Part shown: piece by piece, positions 23,761 through 36,492 of the stretch
Numbering within the stretch: the stretch's first letter is position 1
Layout: every line of letters starts with the position of its first letter
Assembly (NCBI GenBank): GCA_030062745.1
Contig: CP099840.1
Span: 4,898,001 to 4,962,000, forward strand
Reading direction: 5' to 3'
Source of the DNA: Capitulum mitella
Lineage: Eukaryota; Arthropoda; Thecostraca; Pollicipedomorpha; Pollicipedidae
Length of the DNA: 64,000 nt
Notes under the pieces: model-generated
The model's input: the letters and a program-made list of their open reading frames with translations, nothing else
What the model was told of the DNA's origin: nothing
Databases searched by the model: none
Program-made: the position numbers and the translations under genes

Positions 23761-25452
23761 TCTCTGCCTGCCGGCTCCGTCACCGTTAGCGGCATTCCGC
23801 CCCAAGGCCGCTGCAGAGGGCCGCAGGCCCGGCGGAAAGGCTGCGCTGCGGTCGCCGCGCGGGTGAGGGGGCGGAGTCCGGGTCGGGCGGCGGCGTGCTG
23901 GGGCGCGGCGGGTGACTCACCGCCGGCCGGACTTTGATGGGTCGGCATCTAGAGCGAGGTGCGCTGATTGCCGGCTGTCTAGGCCCGTCATCGCGTGCAG
24001 GGCTGGCCGCTAGCGGAAGCGGCCGGGCTGAGTGTCGCCAGGTGACGGGCGGACAGGCGGAGATGCGCCGGACGCATTCCTTGGAATTCCGGGTATTCTC
24101 GGGGGATCAGTCCGAAATGAAGCACCTGCACACTGCTGATGGCACCTGCCTTCTCATTTGACAGATCAGCTTAACATGTTAACTATTGAAAACAGGACTG
24201 ATGATTATTTGTGAATTAAATCCATATAATATATTGCTTAGCCCTCGACGGATGAAAGGATTTTCACCATCGCAACCGACAAGCAGGTGGTTGTTACCCC
24301 TGCGGATTTCACTCCTAATTAAGATAAAGTGATGGAGCGCAAACGAGCGTAAAGCATGTTATATTCTGACTCAAATGATGCATAGTCTGATCCCTCCTGA
24401 TTACCTGGTGATCCATCAAGTTACACAAAAAAGAGTGTCATATAGTTAAACGTCCGCACCAGCATCGTAATAGCTTTAAAGTAAAACAGTACGCAGACCA
24501 TGCCTTTATAACGAGCAGGTATTGAACTGAACAGTTGTTGTCAGCGATTCCTTTTCCCTGCGGGTCAAGGCCAGGTCGATGAAAGTTCAAAATATTACTA
24601 TCATATTTTATTGACGTTGGCAGTGCCAGTATGTAAACTTTTATCACATAATAGAATCCCCATCATCTTGAGGGGTAAATATACTTTCCATTACTGGAGT
24701 CAGTGTCAACAAAATTCACCAGGACCAAAGCAATTTTTAGGTCACATAATATCATGGACCTCACCTGGCCCCGTGAAGGCACAAGTTTTTCAAGGCCCGC
24801 TACATTATCAAACATATGCCGGAACGGTCTTGGATAAAAAAACCTGGGCCTTTTCTCGTCAGGCACTATGGAAAAAACTACGAAGACAGCTTCCAAACCT
24901 TTGAAAATGACTTTACAGTTTGATGACCTGACAGGACCGGGTTATAACTGTTTGGGAAAGATGCGGTAAAGATCAGGTTCTTGACGAGGGCCGTTCACCT
25001 GATAAAAATATAATGGAGAGTGGCAACCACACGCCACCTTGTGCGGTAACTCTTCATTAAATGTGAAATAGAATACCTTAGCAGAAAAACACGAAAATAT
25101 GCGGACATTACCAAGACTATATGCAACAGTTAAAGGATTGTGCATATTTTGCAGGTCGTGTGAGAGTATCATGCTCGTCTCTGGTTGCTGATGCTATATT
25201 CTTCTAAAGTGTTCATCGTGCTTTGAAAAGAACCCACACAAACGCTGGCAGGAAAAGAAAGGTAGCACCATGCGTTGCGGAAAGTTTCATGGCGCTACCC
25301 TCCAGTGAATGAAGGCAATGCGAAGTCTTCCCTGACTCCTGGCGCTTAACCATGCAATCCCCATCACTGAAGTATGATCTGGACATGGGATGGGCCAATT
25401 ATATCAGCTGCAGTATTACACTATCTGGGAGTTTCTGGGAACCATTTTTTAC

Positions 25453-25558
25453 CTTAGTCTTCATACCATTCACGGAAAAACTACTCGTACTTGGCCATTT
25501 TTGAGCCTAGTCTTCATACCATCCACGGAAAAAACTACTCGTACGTGGCGCATTCGAA
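25453..25558 (+). repeat. 53 bp tandem duplication
   Basis: The two copies share TAGTCTTCATACCAT, CACGGAAAAA and ACTACTCGTAC. The second copy starts 53 bp after the first and has a few substitutions and one extra A. Confidence 0.8.
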
Positions 25559-27247
25559 GCGTTGCTGGCGACCTTCATTGTATGGGAACCGCAAAGGATT
25601 AGTCTGATCTGTTCGTGCAAGGCCAGTGCCAGTTCGCAGTCCACATTTCTATCAGAAGATTAACATGATGTCCAGCAGGACCACCAAGCCAGTCACTATT
25701 TCAAGCTGGAAGTTTGCGTTCTTCAGAAAGACAGCAGCGAGCAGGAGTAAAAACTCATTTCATTTCCTGAGATTTGGATCAACTGCCTAACGTCACGTTT
25801 ACGCTGCAGAAGGCTTTCACAACTTTTAAATAACATTTTTAAGGAAGCATTTTTTCAGTAAAACTATCTGTTTACCCTCAGTGGTAATGTTGAATAGGAC
25901 ACTAACAGTTTGCCGGTAAAAAATGTCAGGTATTTTTCAGAAGCCCAGAGGTGGTTGAGAATGACCTTCACTGGTGAAGAAAGGGAACCAGGTTACAGGC
26001 CTGAAAAAGAAATCGACTTAAACGCTTGGAATTAAACAGCCGAAATCCTTCTCGAAGACGTCATCCCTCAGAGTATTTGTCCTAAGCAAACGAAAGTGAA
26101 TAACTTGATGGGAATAGGGGCGAATGGATTGTCTGTCGGTAACTCCTGGTTCCCTGTCTTATAACATTTGCAATCGTTCTCCATGTTATCGACTGCTTTG
26201 CGGTATGCTTTGGTGACATTTATCGTCATCACCGGTCGTCTACATTCCAATGTACATCGTGCGAATAACAGTCGTGCCATAGTAAGTGCGCCCTTTCGGT
26301 ACTGTCATCTCAGACGCCGCAGTGCTGGTAAGGAAGTCCTCACAATGACCGGCCGGAACCGGCGCAGCAGTACCGCTCAAACACAACCAAGAGAGAGACT
26401 GTTTGTACTTGAGCTGCTGCTTGAGGTCACGATGCATTTGTAATGAGAGCGAGATGCTGGATGACACTCGGGCGAACGGTGTCGAGTGCGGAATGCGCTC
26501 CGGTGCTACGCCAAACCAGGCGATGAGAATGAACGTGGTGGCTGATTCATACGACATACCCGAGCAGAACGAATGAATTCTGGTGCAGTACGTTCACGAT
26601 CGAAAAGTGTTCGAAAACTGAGACGCGACGCGAAGGGAGAAAAATACCGTCATAGCTTTTCTAGGCGCCATGTTCTACACTCATACGTCGTGGACAAAAC
26701 AGATGGCCTGTACAGGCCTATGTCTGTAACGTAATCCAACAGTAAGGTAGAGCCATGCTCATTAACTGTTGGCATGACAACGGTTTATGCTGCATTAAAG
26801 GAGGATATCAGTCCCATTGCTTCGGGAGACGTGCGTGTGAACTGATGGTGATGAAACCTTCATCAATTCTAACTTCACAAGCGCTCGCTTGATCTGATGA
26901 AATATCAAAAAGGCATTGGAGATTTTCAGACAAAGGCCCAAGGATAGACCCTGAAATCTACGCATGGACACGAAGATCTGGTTCATACAGCGGGCGTTAA
27001 CCTGAGTATTTTGTCCACGAGATGATAGCTAATCATTTTGGAAGGTCATCGATGTGTCATAAACGTAAGTCATGGTCGTTTGACTCCTGGTGAGTTGGCA
27101 TGTCAGGTGTTTGCGTGTTTTTTTTTAGTGTCATTGCTCTTTCTTAGTTCTTGAATTCTTGCGTCGGCGGCGGAGTGTCCGGTTATAAAAATGGGGAGGT
27201 CGCATGTCACCTCATATCATTTATTTTATACTCAGCGCCTCAGATTT

Positions 27248-27375
27248 AATGTTAAACTGTAGCGCCAAGGGCGCAGCGGCCCAGCGTCTCAGTGGTTCCG
27301 CCGACCATTTGGCGGCGGTCCCGCCGACCGCTGAAGCGGCCATTTACTGCTTTGTCTATATCTGAATGTTAAACT
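27248..27375. mobile_element. Small GC-rich insertion flanked by 11 bp direct repeats (SINE- or MITE-like)
   Basis: AATGTTAAACT occurs at 27248-27258 and again at 27365-27375. The 106 bp between is much richer in GC than its surroundings and contains TCTCAGTGGTT, which resembles a Pol III A box, plus partly self-complementary GGCGG/CCGCC text. The perfect flanking repeat looks like a target-site duplication. Confidence 0.5.
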
Positions 27376-27949
27376 ATTGTTATACATGATTTTACGGTAC
27401 TCTAAATTACTGTAAATGAAATCTTGTTCAGTTGAATGCTCGCAAAAGTAAGACGTATTGGTTACTCTGGGCCATGAAAATACATTGCTTTCTACCAGTC
27501 TCATGCATGACCCTTATGTTATACATTTCTAAATAGCGAAACATCTTTCCAAGCCTCGAAACCCTACGCAGTTACTGTAAACGCGTTCCTAAATTTGAGA
27601 CCTTGAGTTTGAGGAGTATACTGCATCCTTGAACGTACTGAGTGCAGCGGCGGTCATTATGGTCCTCTTTCAAGTTAAACTTAGCGTGGAGTCTGATTCC
27701 AGCTCCTGGCGCTACCCATTTTCATGTGTCCATGCTAATTTTATGCATATTTTTTCATTCGTAACTCTTCTTAACACGCGCAGCGTAAGAAACGAAAGGA
27801 AGCTACAGACATGAAATTTAATGGATAGGGCGGAGTGTTGACGATTTCCATTGTGTGCAATTTTCATGATCCTAGATTAATATCTTCAAGGTCAAATGGG
27901 GCTGAAAAGGTCGGCTTTGGGCACTTTCTCGGCCCGTACAGGCAATTCC

Positions 27950-28420
27950 GTACGGCTTTTCGAACGAAACGGGAAAAGGGTGTTTGTTTTAGCGTTAACA
28001 CGTGAAAGACGACAATTCCCATCCATTTGGCGTCGTCTCTGAGGATTTCGGGTCGAGGTCATGTCAAGTCATTGACCTATGGCGTCATTTTTTCATTTTT
28101 TGCAGATCAGATTTCGAGCAACACGGGATAGCTTGATGTAAATAAGGGCGCTACACGCATCTTTTGGCATATTTTCAATGAAGATAGCCAACATTGGTTC
28201 ATTTGATCACTTCTAGCGTTTGCTAACCTCCGCAAGGTCAAAAGAAGTTAAGTGAGATCGTTGACCTTGGATGAAGATTTTACCGAAGGTAAGTTTTTTG
28301 TTAACTGTCTGCGCTAAAGCTGTTTCGTCATTATGAACCCAGTTACACAGTTTGAGCGCTGTAAAACGTAAAAATTATACAGATATATACATATTTACGT
28401 ATGTATGTATACGTATATAG
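27950..28420. repeat. Degenerate transposon-like sequence with nuclear-receptor half-sites
   Basis: The stretch around 28050-28085 (GAGGTCATGTCAAGTC, GACCTATGGCGTCATT) resembles the one at 39290-39325 in the transposon nest. This suggests a decayed copy of the same family. No coding content. Confidence 0.35.
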
Positions 28421-28914
28421 GTATATACATATGAGTATCAATGTGCCAAACGTGCTTTTAGCAGGGTCTTGCAAAGCATATATGATACAAATCGACATAT
28501 TGCAAAGCAAGTCTGCATCACGCCACAAGATACTTGACCTAAACCGTTGGTGACCTTGACCTACACTGACCCTGGTATATATGAGCGTATCAATGTGCGC
28601 ACACGTGTTTTTATTAAGGTCTTTGAATGTGCATTTCATATAAATCGGCATGTCGGAAAGCCAATCCAGGCCGCAAGATATTTGGCCTTGACCTTTGATG
28701 ACATCGACCTTCACTGACCCTGGTATATAGAAGCGTATCAGTGCGCGCAAACGTGTTTTTGTTAGGATCTCTGAATGCATATTTCATGTAAATTGCCATG
28801 TTGCAAAGCAAATCTGGAACAGGTCGCAAGCTGGTTGACTTTGACCCAAAGTCTTCACCGTGGGTTTTTGTATTACCGCACGCCGAAAGGATCTTGACCC
28901 ATACTGACCCTGGC
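28421..28914 (+). repeat. Three-copy tandem array, about 150 bp unit
   Basis: Units start at 28421, 28575 and 28723 with GTATATA. Each contains AGTATCAATGTG or a variant, an ACGTGTTTTT-like segment, and ends with ACTGACCCTG preceded by TGACCTTGACC-like text. Units are diverged, and the last is longer (about 190 bp). Confidence 0.8.
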
Positions 28915-29139
28915 TTTTTGTTATGTTTGGCTTGGAATTCTTCAAACTTCAAAAGTTTCCGGCGAATTTTCGATTTTCCGCGTCAGTCGACGAGTTATTC
29001 AGTTGCCATAAATGCCACAAAGCAGCAGCAACCAGCTCCGATCCGTTCTCGAGATTTTCAAGGAAAACAGGCGGGGATACAAAAAGGCCCTCTTTCCAGT
29101 GAGTGTATTAAAGTAGCTATTTGGTCAGGGTCTTTAGAG

Positions 29140-30737
29140 ACCTAAGATTCAGATGGTGATGTTGATGGCAATGAATAGATCCATTTCCTTGTCTGGTCCA
29201 GCATGCCAGCTGCAACATGGATAATGAATATAAAATTTTCTGTGACTTCTGCATCTTTCCCTCCCCGAGAACCTCAGTTCAATTAAAATTAACGAGTCAA
29301 GACGTATTCTGAAGGATTTGCTTATGCTTGCTTTCATTTTTTGAGTTACTTTTTGACTCCTTCCTCGGTGGTAGCAGTCGACGAGATGACCGATCACTCC
29401 ATAAAATAACATTGTTTTTTGGCATTGACATGAATTTGTCGGTTTTGCTTTTAATTCAGCAACATTCCCAGCACAAACTTAGGTCACTGGCTTTGTTAGG
29501 AACAATTTGAAACTCGTTACAGGCTCTTTTGTGCCGCTGATTCCAGCAATGACGACAAATGGGCCCTCCCTCCTAACATCGGATCTCTAACTCATTTCAA
29601 TATCCTAATGTGTTAGATCATCTTGGTCGATTGCTGAGAACCGCGACGATAACAAAGAAGGATACAAGCGATGCGGAATTTTCCGTTCCTCTATGGCTGG
29701 CGAGATCGTTTGATGAAAGGGCTGGAATTAGGTATCATTTGATTGAAAGGAAACATTTCTGACACTCGCTCTTGCTTCATTACTGTAATTTGGTTAAAAG
29801 CGACAGGTGCGGGATGCCAGCTCTGTAAACCGGCGCGGAACTTAAACTCATTACGGCCGGCGAAGGGAACGAGACAGTGATAACCCATCCGAAACCATTA
29901 ATACCCCTGACAAGATTGTACGTACATGAAGGTTTCACTTATTTCCTTCTACGCCTTAAAGAATTCCGTCTTGCGCAAAGTTTCTTTCGCTGCTCGCATT
30001 TCATGCCAATCGGAAAATGAATGATTTGTTACGCGGAATGTGTGACTTAAGCTCATGATACTCTATCTTGAGGACAAAATATCTCGTATTCCAAAACAAA
30101 TACCTCTTCACTGTTTCGTGTTTAGAATAATGGGCCTACAGTGTAGGCTTCTTTTTCATAGCCAAATATCTTTATTTTGTCGCAGCTACCTGTTCTTGCA
30201 GCGCAGGCTTCTCAGGGTGCGCTGTCCTGCTCAATATCGAGAAGGCATTAATGACCTGACGCAATGGTGCGAAATTTCCTCCAGCAAACTGCCCTCTCCT
30301 GTATATAACCATCTCTTGTTCTGATTCAGATTCTGGAGCGTAGGAAGAAAAATGAAGACGTTTCTTTGCTTGCTCTAGTCTGATTCGAAGTTTCTGCATT
30401 CATCTCACAGTCTCTTGACCTGATTGAAAGTGTTCCGGCTAACAGAGCCATGTCATCGCCGTTTGTATGTAAACATTACTCGAGCCCTCCAAAGCTTCAG
30501 ATAGCTTCCTTCAAGCTTCCAATGACTTATAATTACAAGTTGTATTCAGAATATCACTAAAAGCACTGTATTGCGGTGTACGAAATCCTTGAAATGTACA
30601 TCACCAAACCACACATTTACAAGCTGGTCTCATCGTTCTCGACCAGCCGACATTTTCATCCGCATGATATTTTAAACCAAGTCGCAGTTTGCACCAAGCT
30701 AGAAGCGTCTACACGGTTAGATACAACATAGGTTATT
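29140..30737. repeat. Downstream flank of gene A, homologous to the flank 34600-36200 and to 46850-47096
   Basis: Diverged similarity by eye. Text around 29610-29820 (TGTTAGATCATCTTGG, TACTGTAATTTGGTTAAAAG) matches 35090-35300 (CTTAGATCGTTTTGAT, TACTGTATTTTTGTTAAAAA). CGGAAAATGAATGATTTGTT at 30010 matches CGGAATATGAATGATTTGTT near 36150. Positions 30500-30737 match 46860-47096. So the tandem duplication that produced A and B includes this flank. No gene is visible in it. Confidence 0.6.
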
Positions 30738-30746
30738 GTTGCAATG

Positions 30747-31174
30747 TTTATTGCTGTGTCGCATGAACTCTGCACATGTTTACACCTAAGATGGATATGA
30801 TTTGTGAGAGCGTGTGGAGCGACGGTGCCGCTAACACGCCTCGGGCGCCGGGTCCATTTCATGCGGGTCATCAGGGTCAATGTCAAGAAGTGGTCTGCAC
30901 GGGCACTACGCCGACGACGGCGCGCCCACCGGCGCAATAGCATACTGGTGGAGGCCGCCGCCCGGCGCACTTGCCGCGCGCAGCCGACAAATCACACACA
31001 CTTCAGAGCCACGACACTGCACGGTACGGGCACGGCACGGACAACGGACGGACGGGACCGACGGACACAGACACGAACGACAGAGAAGCACGCGGACCAA
31101 CACTCGGCAGTCGACGGCACAGCCACGAATAATGCCAAACAGCGTCCTCTGATCGGCTCGACTCGACCTGCGGT
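30747..31174 (-). other. 3' UTR of cuticle gene A, poly(A) signal at 30747-30752
   Basis: Minus-strand AATAAA lies about 425 nt after the stop. The near-identity with gene B begins at about 30738, just beyond this signal. The UTR contains CGGCAAGTGCGCCG (plus-strand 30963-30976), shared with genes B and C. Confidence 0.65.
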
Positions 31175-34100
31175 CTATTCGTAGGTGTAGCCGAACTTGG
31201 CCGGAGAGCTGGCGCCGTCCGCCTGCATGACGGTGATGCCGTCGAAGCTGTAGGTGAGGGTGTCGCCGTGCTGGGCCGCCTTGGTCTGGTGGCTGGCGCC
31301 GCCGGAGTACGCATGGGCCTTGACCTGAGCCACGGGAGCCGTGATGATGTCCGTGTCGGGTGCGGCCTCGGCAGCGGCAGCGGCGGCATCGTACGCCTGC
31401 TTGAACGCCTGCTTGGCGGCCTTCACTTCAGCGGTGTCCTGAACGCGGCCAGAGGCGTCCAGCGAGACAACAGCGACAGGAGCGACCACCGGAGCGGGGG
31501 CCAGGTAGGTGGCCTGGACGGCCGGGGCGGAGTAGGAGTAGCCGGTCTTGACCGTGCTCTGGACTACAGGGAGGGCGCCAGTGATGATGTTGGTGTCGGG
31601 CGCAGCCTCAGCGGCGGCGGCCGCCGCCTCGTAGGCCTGCTTGAAGGAGGCCTTGGCGGCGGCCACCTCCGGGGTGTCGACGACGGGCTTGGGCGGCGTG
31701 TTCAGCTCCTCCAGGGTGGCGTAGCGGACGGGGGCGACGGCAATGACGGGGGCGGGGGCGGGGGCGGGCACGCTGTACACGGGCGGGGCATAGAAGACCT
31801 GCTCATCATCGGGGGCGGCCTCGGCGGCGGCGGCGGCCGACTCGAAGGCGCTCTTGAACGAGGCCTTCGCGGCGGCCACCTCGGCGGTGTCGGCAACCGG
31901 CTGCGGCAGGTGTGCGCCGCTGGCGATGAAGCCAGTCTCAGCGCCAGCCTTGTAGTCGACGCGGCGCCTCTGCGCGTCATCGGCGACGAACTCGAAGTTG
32001 CCGTTGACGTTGTTGGCGGCGTCGGCCGACTCGTGGCGGGAGCTGTCGCTGGTCGTGTAGGAGAACTCGTAGGAGCCATCGGCGTTGGAGGTGGAGCGGA
32101 AGTTGGCGATCTCGGCCGGCTTGGCGGCGCCGTATGTCGTGGTCACCACGGGCTGCGGGGCCGGGGCGATGTACACGGGTTGGGCGACGGCCGCCACGGC
32201 GGGAGCCGAATAGGTGATGGGATCGTCAGGGGCGGCCTCGGCAGCGGCGGCGGCCGACTCGAAGGCGCTCTTGAACGAGGCCTTGGCGGCGGCCACCTCG
32301 GCGGTGTCGGCGACCGGCTGCGGCAGGTGTGCGCCGCTGGCGATGAAGCCAGTCTCAGCGCCAGCCTTGTAGTCGACGCGACGCCTCTGCGCGTCGTCGG
32401 CCACGAACTCGAAGTTGCCGTTGACGTTGTTGGCGGCGTCGGCCGACTCGTGGCGCGAGCTGCTGCTCGTCTCGTAGGAGAACTCGTAGGAGCCGTCCTC
32501 GCTGGCGGAGGAGCGGACGTGAGCGACCTCCACCGGCTTGGAGATCTTCACCACGGGCACAACGGGCTGGGCCACTTGGACGGTCTGGACACGGGTCACT
32601 GCGGGGGCGCCGTACAGGGCAGACGGAGCCTGGACCGGAGCCGTGATGATGTCCGTGTCGGGTGCGGCCTCGGCGGCGGCGGCAGCGGCATCGTACGCCT
32701 GCTTGAACGCCTGCTTGGCGGCCTTCACTTCAGCGGTGTCCTGAACGCGGCCAGAGGCGTCCAGGGAGACAACAGCGACAGGAGCGACCACCGGAGCGGG
32801 GGCCAGGTAGGTGGCCTGGACGGCCGGGGCGGAGTAGGAGTAGCCGGTCTTGACCGTGCTCTGGACTACAGGAACGGCGCCAGTGATGATGTCGGTGTCG
32901 GGCGCAGCCTCAGCGGCGGCGGCCGCCACGTCGTAGGCCTGCTTGAAGGAGGCCTTGGCGGCAGCCACCTCCGGGGTGTCGACGACGGGCTTGGGCGGCG
33001 TGTTCAGCTCTTCCAGGGTGGCGTAGCGGACGGGAGCGACGTTGGGATGCACCGGCGCCGAGGCCCTGGCGGCAGCCTTCTGGTGGGCGGTCACCACGAA
33101 GCCTCCCACGCCGGCGGTGTACTGCAGCTTTCCGCCGTCAGCTCCGAACTCGCCGCGAACCTCATTGGCGGGGTCGGCCTCCTGCACCTGGTAGAGACCT
33201 TCGGCCGTGTCGTAGCCGTACTTGTAGGCGCCGTCGCTCTGCTGCGTGTAGAACTGGGCCCGGCGTCCGGCGGGAACGGCCGGCAGCTTCCAGCTCTGGC
33301 AGCCAGCGACGAACAGCGCCAACACGACCTGCCGACAGCCGGACACTCGGTCACGAGGAGAGAGCAAGGGGACTTTGTTGGTGAGACAGTCTGCTGCCTT
33401 GAACTGTTTGTAATTACCTCAGCTCCATGTTCTTTGTAGGAGGGAGCACATAAGGTAGTCGAATATTCAGAACAGAGCTTGGAAAACGTGCTCTAAAAGC
33501 TGCACGGCATTTGAAAATAGTTGTGTCTTGTATTGTTACAAGAAAGCGCAGATGCCTTAGCGGTTCGTTGTAGCTCAATTTCATATAGCCAGAAATTCAA
33601 AGTCAGGGATGTTTTAAAACACTGGGTCCAGGGGTATTATGCGGATTTTCAGACGATGGATGAAATTCATGTTTACAACATGCGAAATCTGATCGTTCAT
33701 AGAACGCGCACGTTCTGTACTATTGGTTTTTCCTCCAACGATGAAAAGTTTTTGGCTCATTTAGCAGCTTGCTGGAAATGCTTTAAGCAGAATGGTGTGG
33801 ACATTTATGTTTTTTTTTTTTACTTAGAATAAAGCTATTTAATCTGATCGTTGAAAGACGAGTATAAGAGTACCGCTTGAATGCATGTCAGCGTTGCGTT
33901 AGGCCTGGCTTCGGCAAACACTTCTCACTGATAACAAAAGAGGTTTTATCTGAAAAACCATATTGAAATGTACATGAATTTTTCATCACCAAAACGTACC
34001 GCCGCCCTTTCAAAAATGCTAGACAAGCTATTTCAGGCTCTACGAACAGCGAATAAAACACTCAATGTTTAAAACATATGGAAGGCTCTAGAGAAACTGC

Positions 34101-34223
34101 TGATGTTTGTCCGGGCAGGAAGCCATCAGCAAAAAGAGTGAGAGAGGGACAGAGGAAGGAGACCGTGCTCCACCTAAGGGGCGCCGCACGAGCCGGAGGA
34201 CTCACCAGACGTGCCGATGCCAT
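31175..34223 (-). CDS. Cuticle protein A: secreted, three RR-like domains and six Ala-rich DTxEVxAAK modules
   Basis: Two exons on the minus strand. Exon 1 is 34223-34206 (MASARL), donor GTGAG. The intron is 877 bp. Exon 2 is 33328-31175, after CGGCAG in phase 0 (VVLALFVAGCQSWKLP). The product is 723 residues. Signal peptide 1-18; an N-terminal RR-like domain about 37-90; two further RR-like domains at about 282-344 and 419-482, each with GSYEFSY, ADAANNVNGNFEFVADDAQR and DYKAGAETGFIASGAHLP. Six modules of about 36 residues (DTxEVxAAKxxFKxA, A-run, EAAPD) start near residues 121, 201, 345, 483, 550 and 630. Modules 1-2 and 5-6 are near copies, as are the two internal RR-module blocks, so the gene grew by internal duplication. 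The C-terminus is GITVMQADGASSPAKFGYTYE. A structural chitin-binding cuticle protein; calcification or joint specificity cannot be read from sequence. Confidence 0.92.
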
Positions 34224-34425
34224 GGTGACTAGTGTGTGATGCCGTGTGGCGGGTGCCGCCGCTTATATAGCGCGGTCCGGCGCCATGCCCGCCGGCACGG
34301 CGACGAGCAGTATTCTTCCTTGCCAAGGACGGTTAGTGGGACGGACGACCGGGGCCGCCGCTGCACCGCCTATCAGAGCGAGCTGGCGGCGTCACGTGAC
34401 CTGTCCCGGAGGAACCGGACCCTGG
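34224..34425 (-). promoter_or_regulatory. Promoter of cuticle gene A (TATA, initiator, palindromic E-box)
   Basis: Minus-strand TATATAAG begins at 34269. Initiator-like ATCACAC gives a start at about 34237, with a 14 nt leader to ATG 34223 in a good Kozak context (CACCATGG). A perfect palindrome GTCACGTGAC (E-box CACGTG) lies at 34391-34400, about 120 bp upstream of TATA. The block to 34425 is nearly identical to that of gene B, after which similarity stops abruptly. Confidence 0.75.
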
Positions 34426-34499
34426 GTTGCGACAGAAAATAGTGTAATATCTAATGCATCAAATCCTTGCTCGATTCAGCAATGGTAATTTTAGTCCGT

Positions 34500-36380
34500 T
34501 AGCAAGCTTGGCCTTTGCATGGACTCTGATTCCAGCGGTATCCATTTTAATGCGTTCTGGACAAATTTATGTAAAGGATTCTAATTGCAATTATTTTTAA
34601 AACAGCATTTCAGACATAACCTCATACTTCAGGCTTGATGTCCATGTCGGTAATAATGCATTCGTCTACTGCCTTCCTTTTTCAGCATGCCAGTGAGGAA
34701 CGTGTGCCAGGGATATAATGTTTTTTTTATGCTTCCACACATTTCTCTTCGCTGAGAATCTCAGTCTATTCCACATTGCTAAGCTATGATGTCATGTTGA
34801 AGGACTGGCATGCCTACTTTCACTTGATGAATCAATGTTGAACTTCATCTACCTTCAGCTGCCCGTCGATTTGATGTGCTGAAATGGGAAGCAGAATTGC
34901 CATTGACATTGCCTTGCATTTACCGTTTTTTGTATTCAGTTATCATTGTAAGATAAACGCGGGCCAGGATTTTTTTTTCACCCCGAGTAACTTGAAATAC
35001 ATTACAAAGTAATCTGTACCGTCTTCTCAACTATAATTGCTTATGAGCAATTACAACAAAAAGAAGGCTTTTGTTTCTAGCAAATCTCTTAGATCGTTTT
35101 GATGGATTACTGAGAACTTCATGATAACAATGGAGGAGGAAGCGACTGGGATTCTTTCTTCCCCTTTGGCCTGAGAGGTTATTTCTCCAAGACAAAGGTC
35201 AAATTAGGCATTATCTGAATAAAAAGTACCATGTCCTTTTCTGTATTTACTACTTTACGATTAATGTATTCAGTTACTGTATTTTTGTTAAAAAGACACA
35301 GTGAAGGTCGGCAGCCATCCCTTATCTTTTCAAACGACCTCGGCCTGTACACCCAAGAGACGGAGATTTTTCAGTTCGCGGGCGACACGCAGGTGCTCGT
35401 GAGTGGTCCCAGGGCTGCGTTTTGGAACACGATCGCAAAGTTAGAGACGTCTCTTGCTTTGCCGGGATATTGGTTTCACAAATATTCAGGAGCTGTATAC
35501 CATTTTGAAAAAAGACATCAAAAGAACACAAAAAGGACATTCGTTGCAGAGCACTCTTTGCGACGAAAGTCTGAGCATGTGGCAGATCTGAGGGGAGCAC
35601 TGGCTAGTTGCCATATGAACAGCTCTTCGTACCACAAACACCGCGTCTGTCCAAAAGAGTCCTGGGTGATGGCGAGGCGGACTCCACTGCAAGCGATATC
35701 CAGCGCAACAGGCTCGTGCGGGTCAGTAGCAACAGGAGGAAGTACGACATGCATGTGTCTCGATGGCGCACTGCTGCCGGCAAGGAGCATTTCTCCTGCC
35801 CTTTGCCCTACATTTGCAATTTTATACCGCTTGGCAGAAGAACTTTCTCTAATCACGGTTTTGGACATCTTCTCAAGCGTTATTTGGAATGCAGCCGGTC
35901 TGGAAACGTGTGACGTCTTATATTATTTATCTCTGCATCCTGTGTGAAGAAACATTTACTAGTATGGCTGTATTGATTGTGTTTGCCCCTTTCTTTTTTT
36001 CGTGACGCGAGATATAACAGCCATTATATTATGGATAACATCAGTTTTAGATAGCAATACATTGCAATACAATGTTTCCTCTCTAAACCGGTGCAAAACG
36101 TCAAATTCTTATCAGCAGTTGCATTACTTGTTTGTACTACACATTAGTCGGAATATGAATGATTTGTTAAGCAAAATATATCATTGAGGTTGACTGTGCT
36201 TTCTCTCTCTTTCCCTTTCTTTCTCTCTCTCTGCCTCTCTCTATCCATCTATCTATTTCTATCTCTATCTCCTTTGTCTATGCCACCTCTCTCTCATAAG
36301 GAGGAAAATGTGATTTTTTTTCAAATTAGAAATTGCATTCTTGTTTATATCAAAAACGGCCAGCCTTATTAATTTCTTTC
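34500..36380. repeat. Flank upstream of A and downstream of B, diverged copy of 29140-30450
   Basis: See the match to the flank of gene A. It is interrupted by a reverse-transcriptase fragment and ends in a pyrimidine-rich simple repeat at about 36195-36300 (TCTC and TCTA units). No host gene is visible. Confidence 0.5.
35305..35920 (+). pseudogene. Reverse-transcriptase fragment of a non-LTR retrotransposon
   Basis: The translation around 35312-35470 has FSNDLGLYTQ, then FAGDTQVLVSG where active non-LTR reverse transcriptases have a (Y/F)ADD box, then a helical segment typical of the region after that motif. The catalytic box is altered and the frame then loses similarity. It appears absent from the matching flank of gene A. 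A dead, truncated insertion. Confidence 0.5.
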
Positions 36381-36492
36381 GATGCGTGAGAATGCGTATT
36401 TCACTAGATCCAACCATTCAAGAGGCACAACTTTGCCGGGGTGCGTTCTTCTACAGATTGTGGAAAGAGCGATAATGACGATCATGATTTAA

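Larger units (their letters stand above)
23800..27900. other. Intergenic upstream of gene C
   Basis: GC-rich to about 24100, then AT-rich. No open frame with a recognisable domain. Small repeats in this interval are listed separately. Confidence 0.5.

Noticed and set aside
31268..33439. 723-codon plus-strand frame antisense to gene A (and 47627-49780 antisense to gene B; 22053-23072 antisense to C)
   Set aside because: Gly/Val/Leu/Arg-rich mirror of GCC/GCG-rich cuticle codons. It has no promoter, no start context and no domain, and is open only because of the codon bias on the sense strand.
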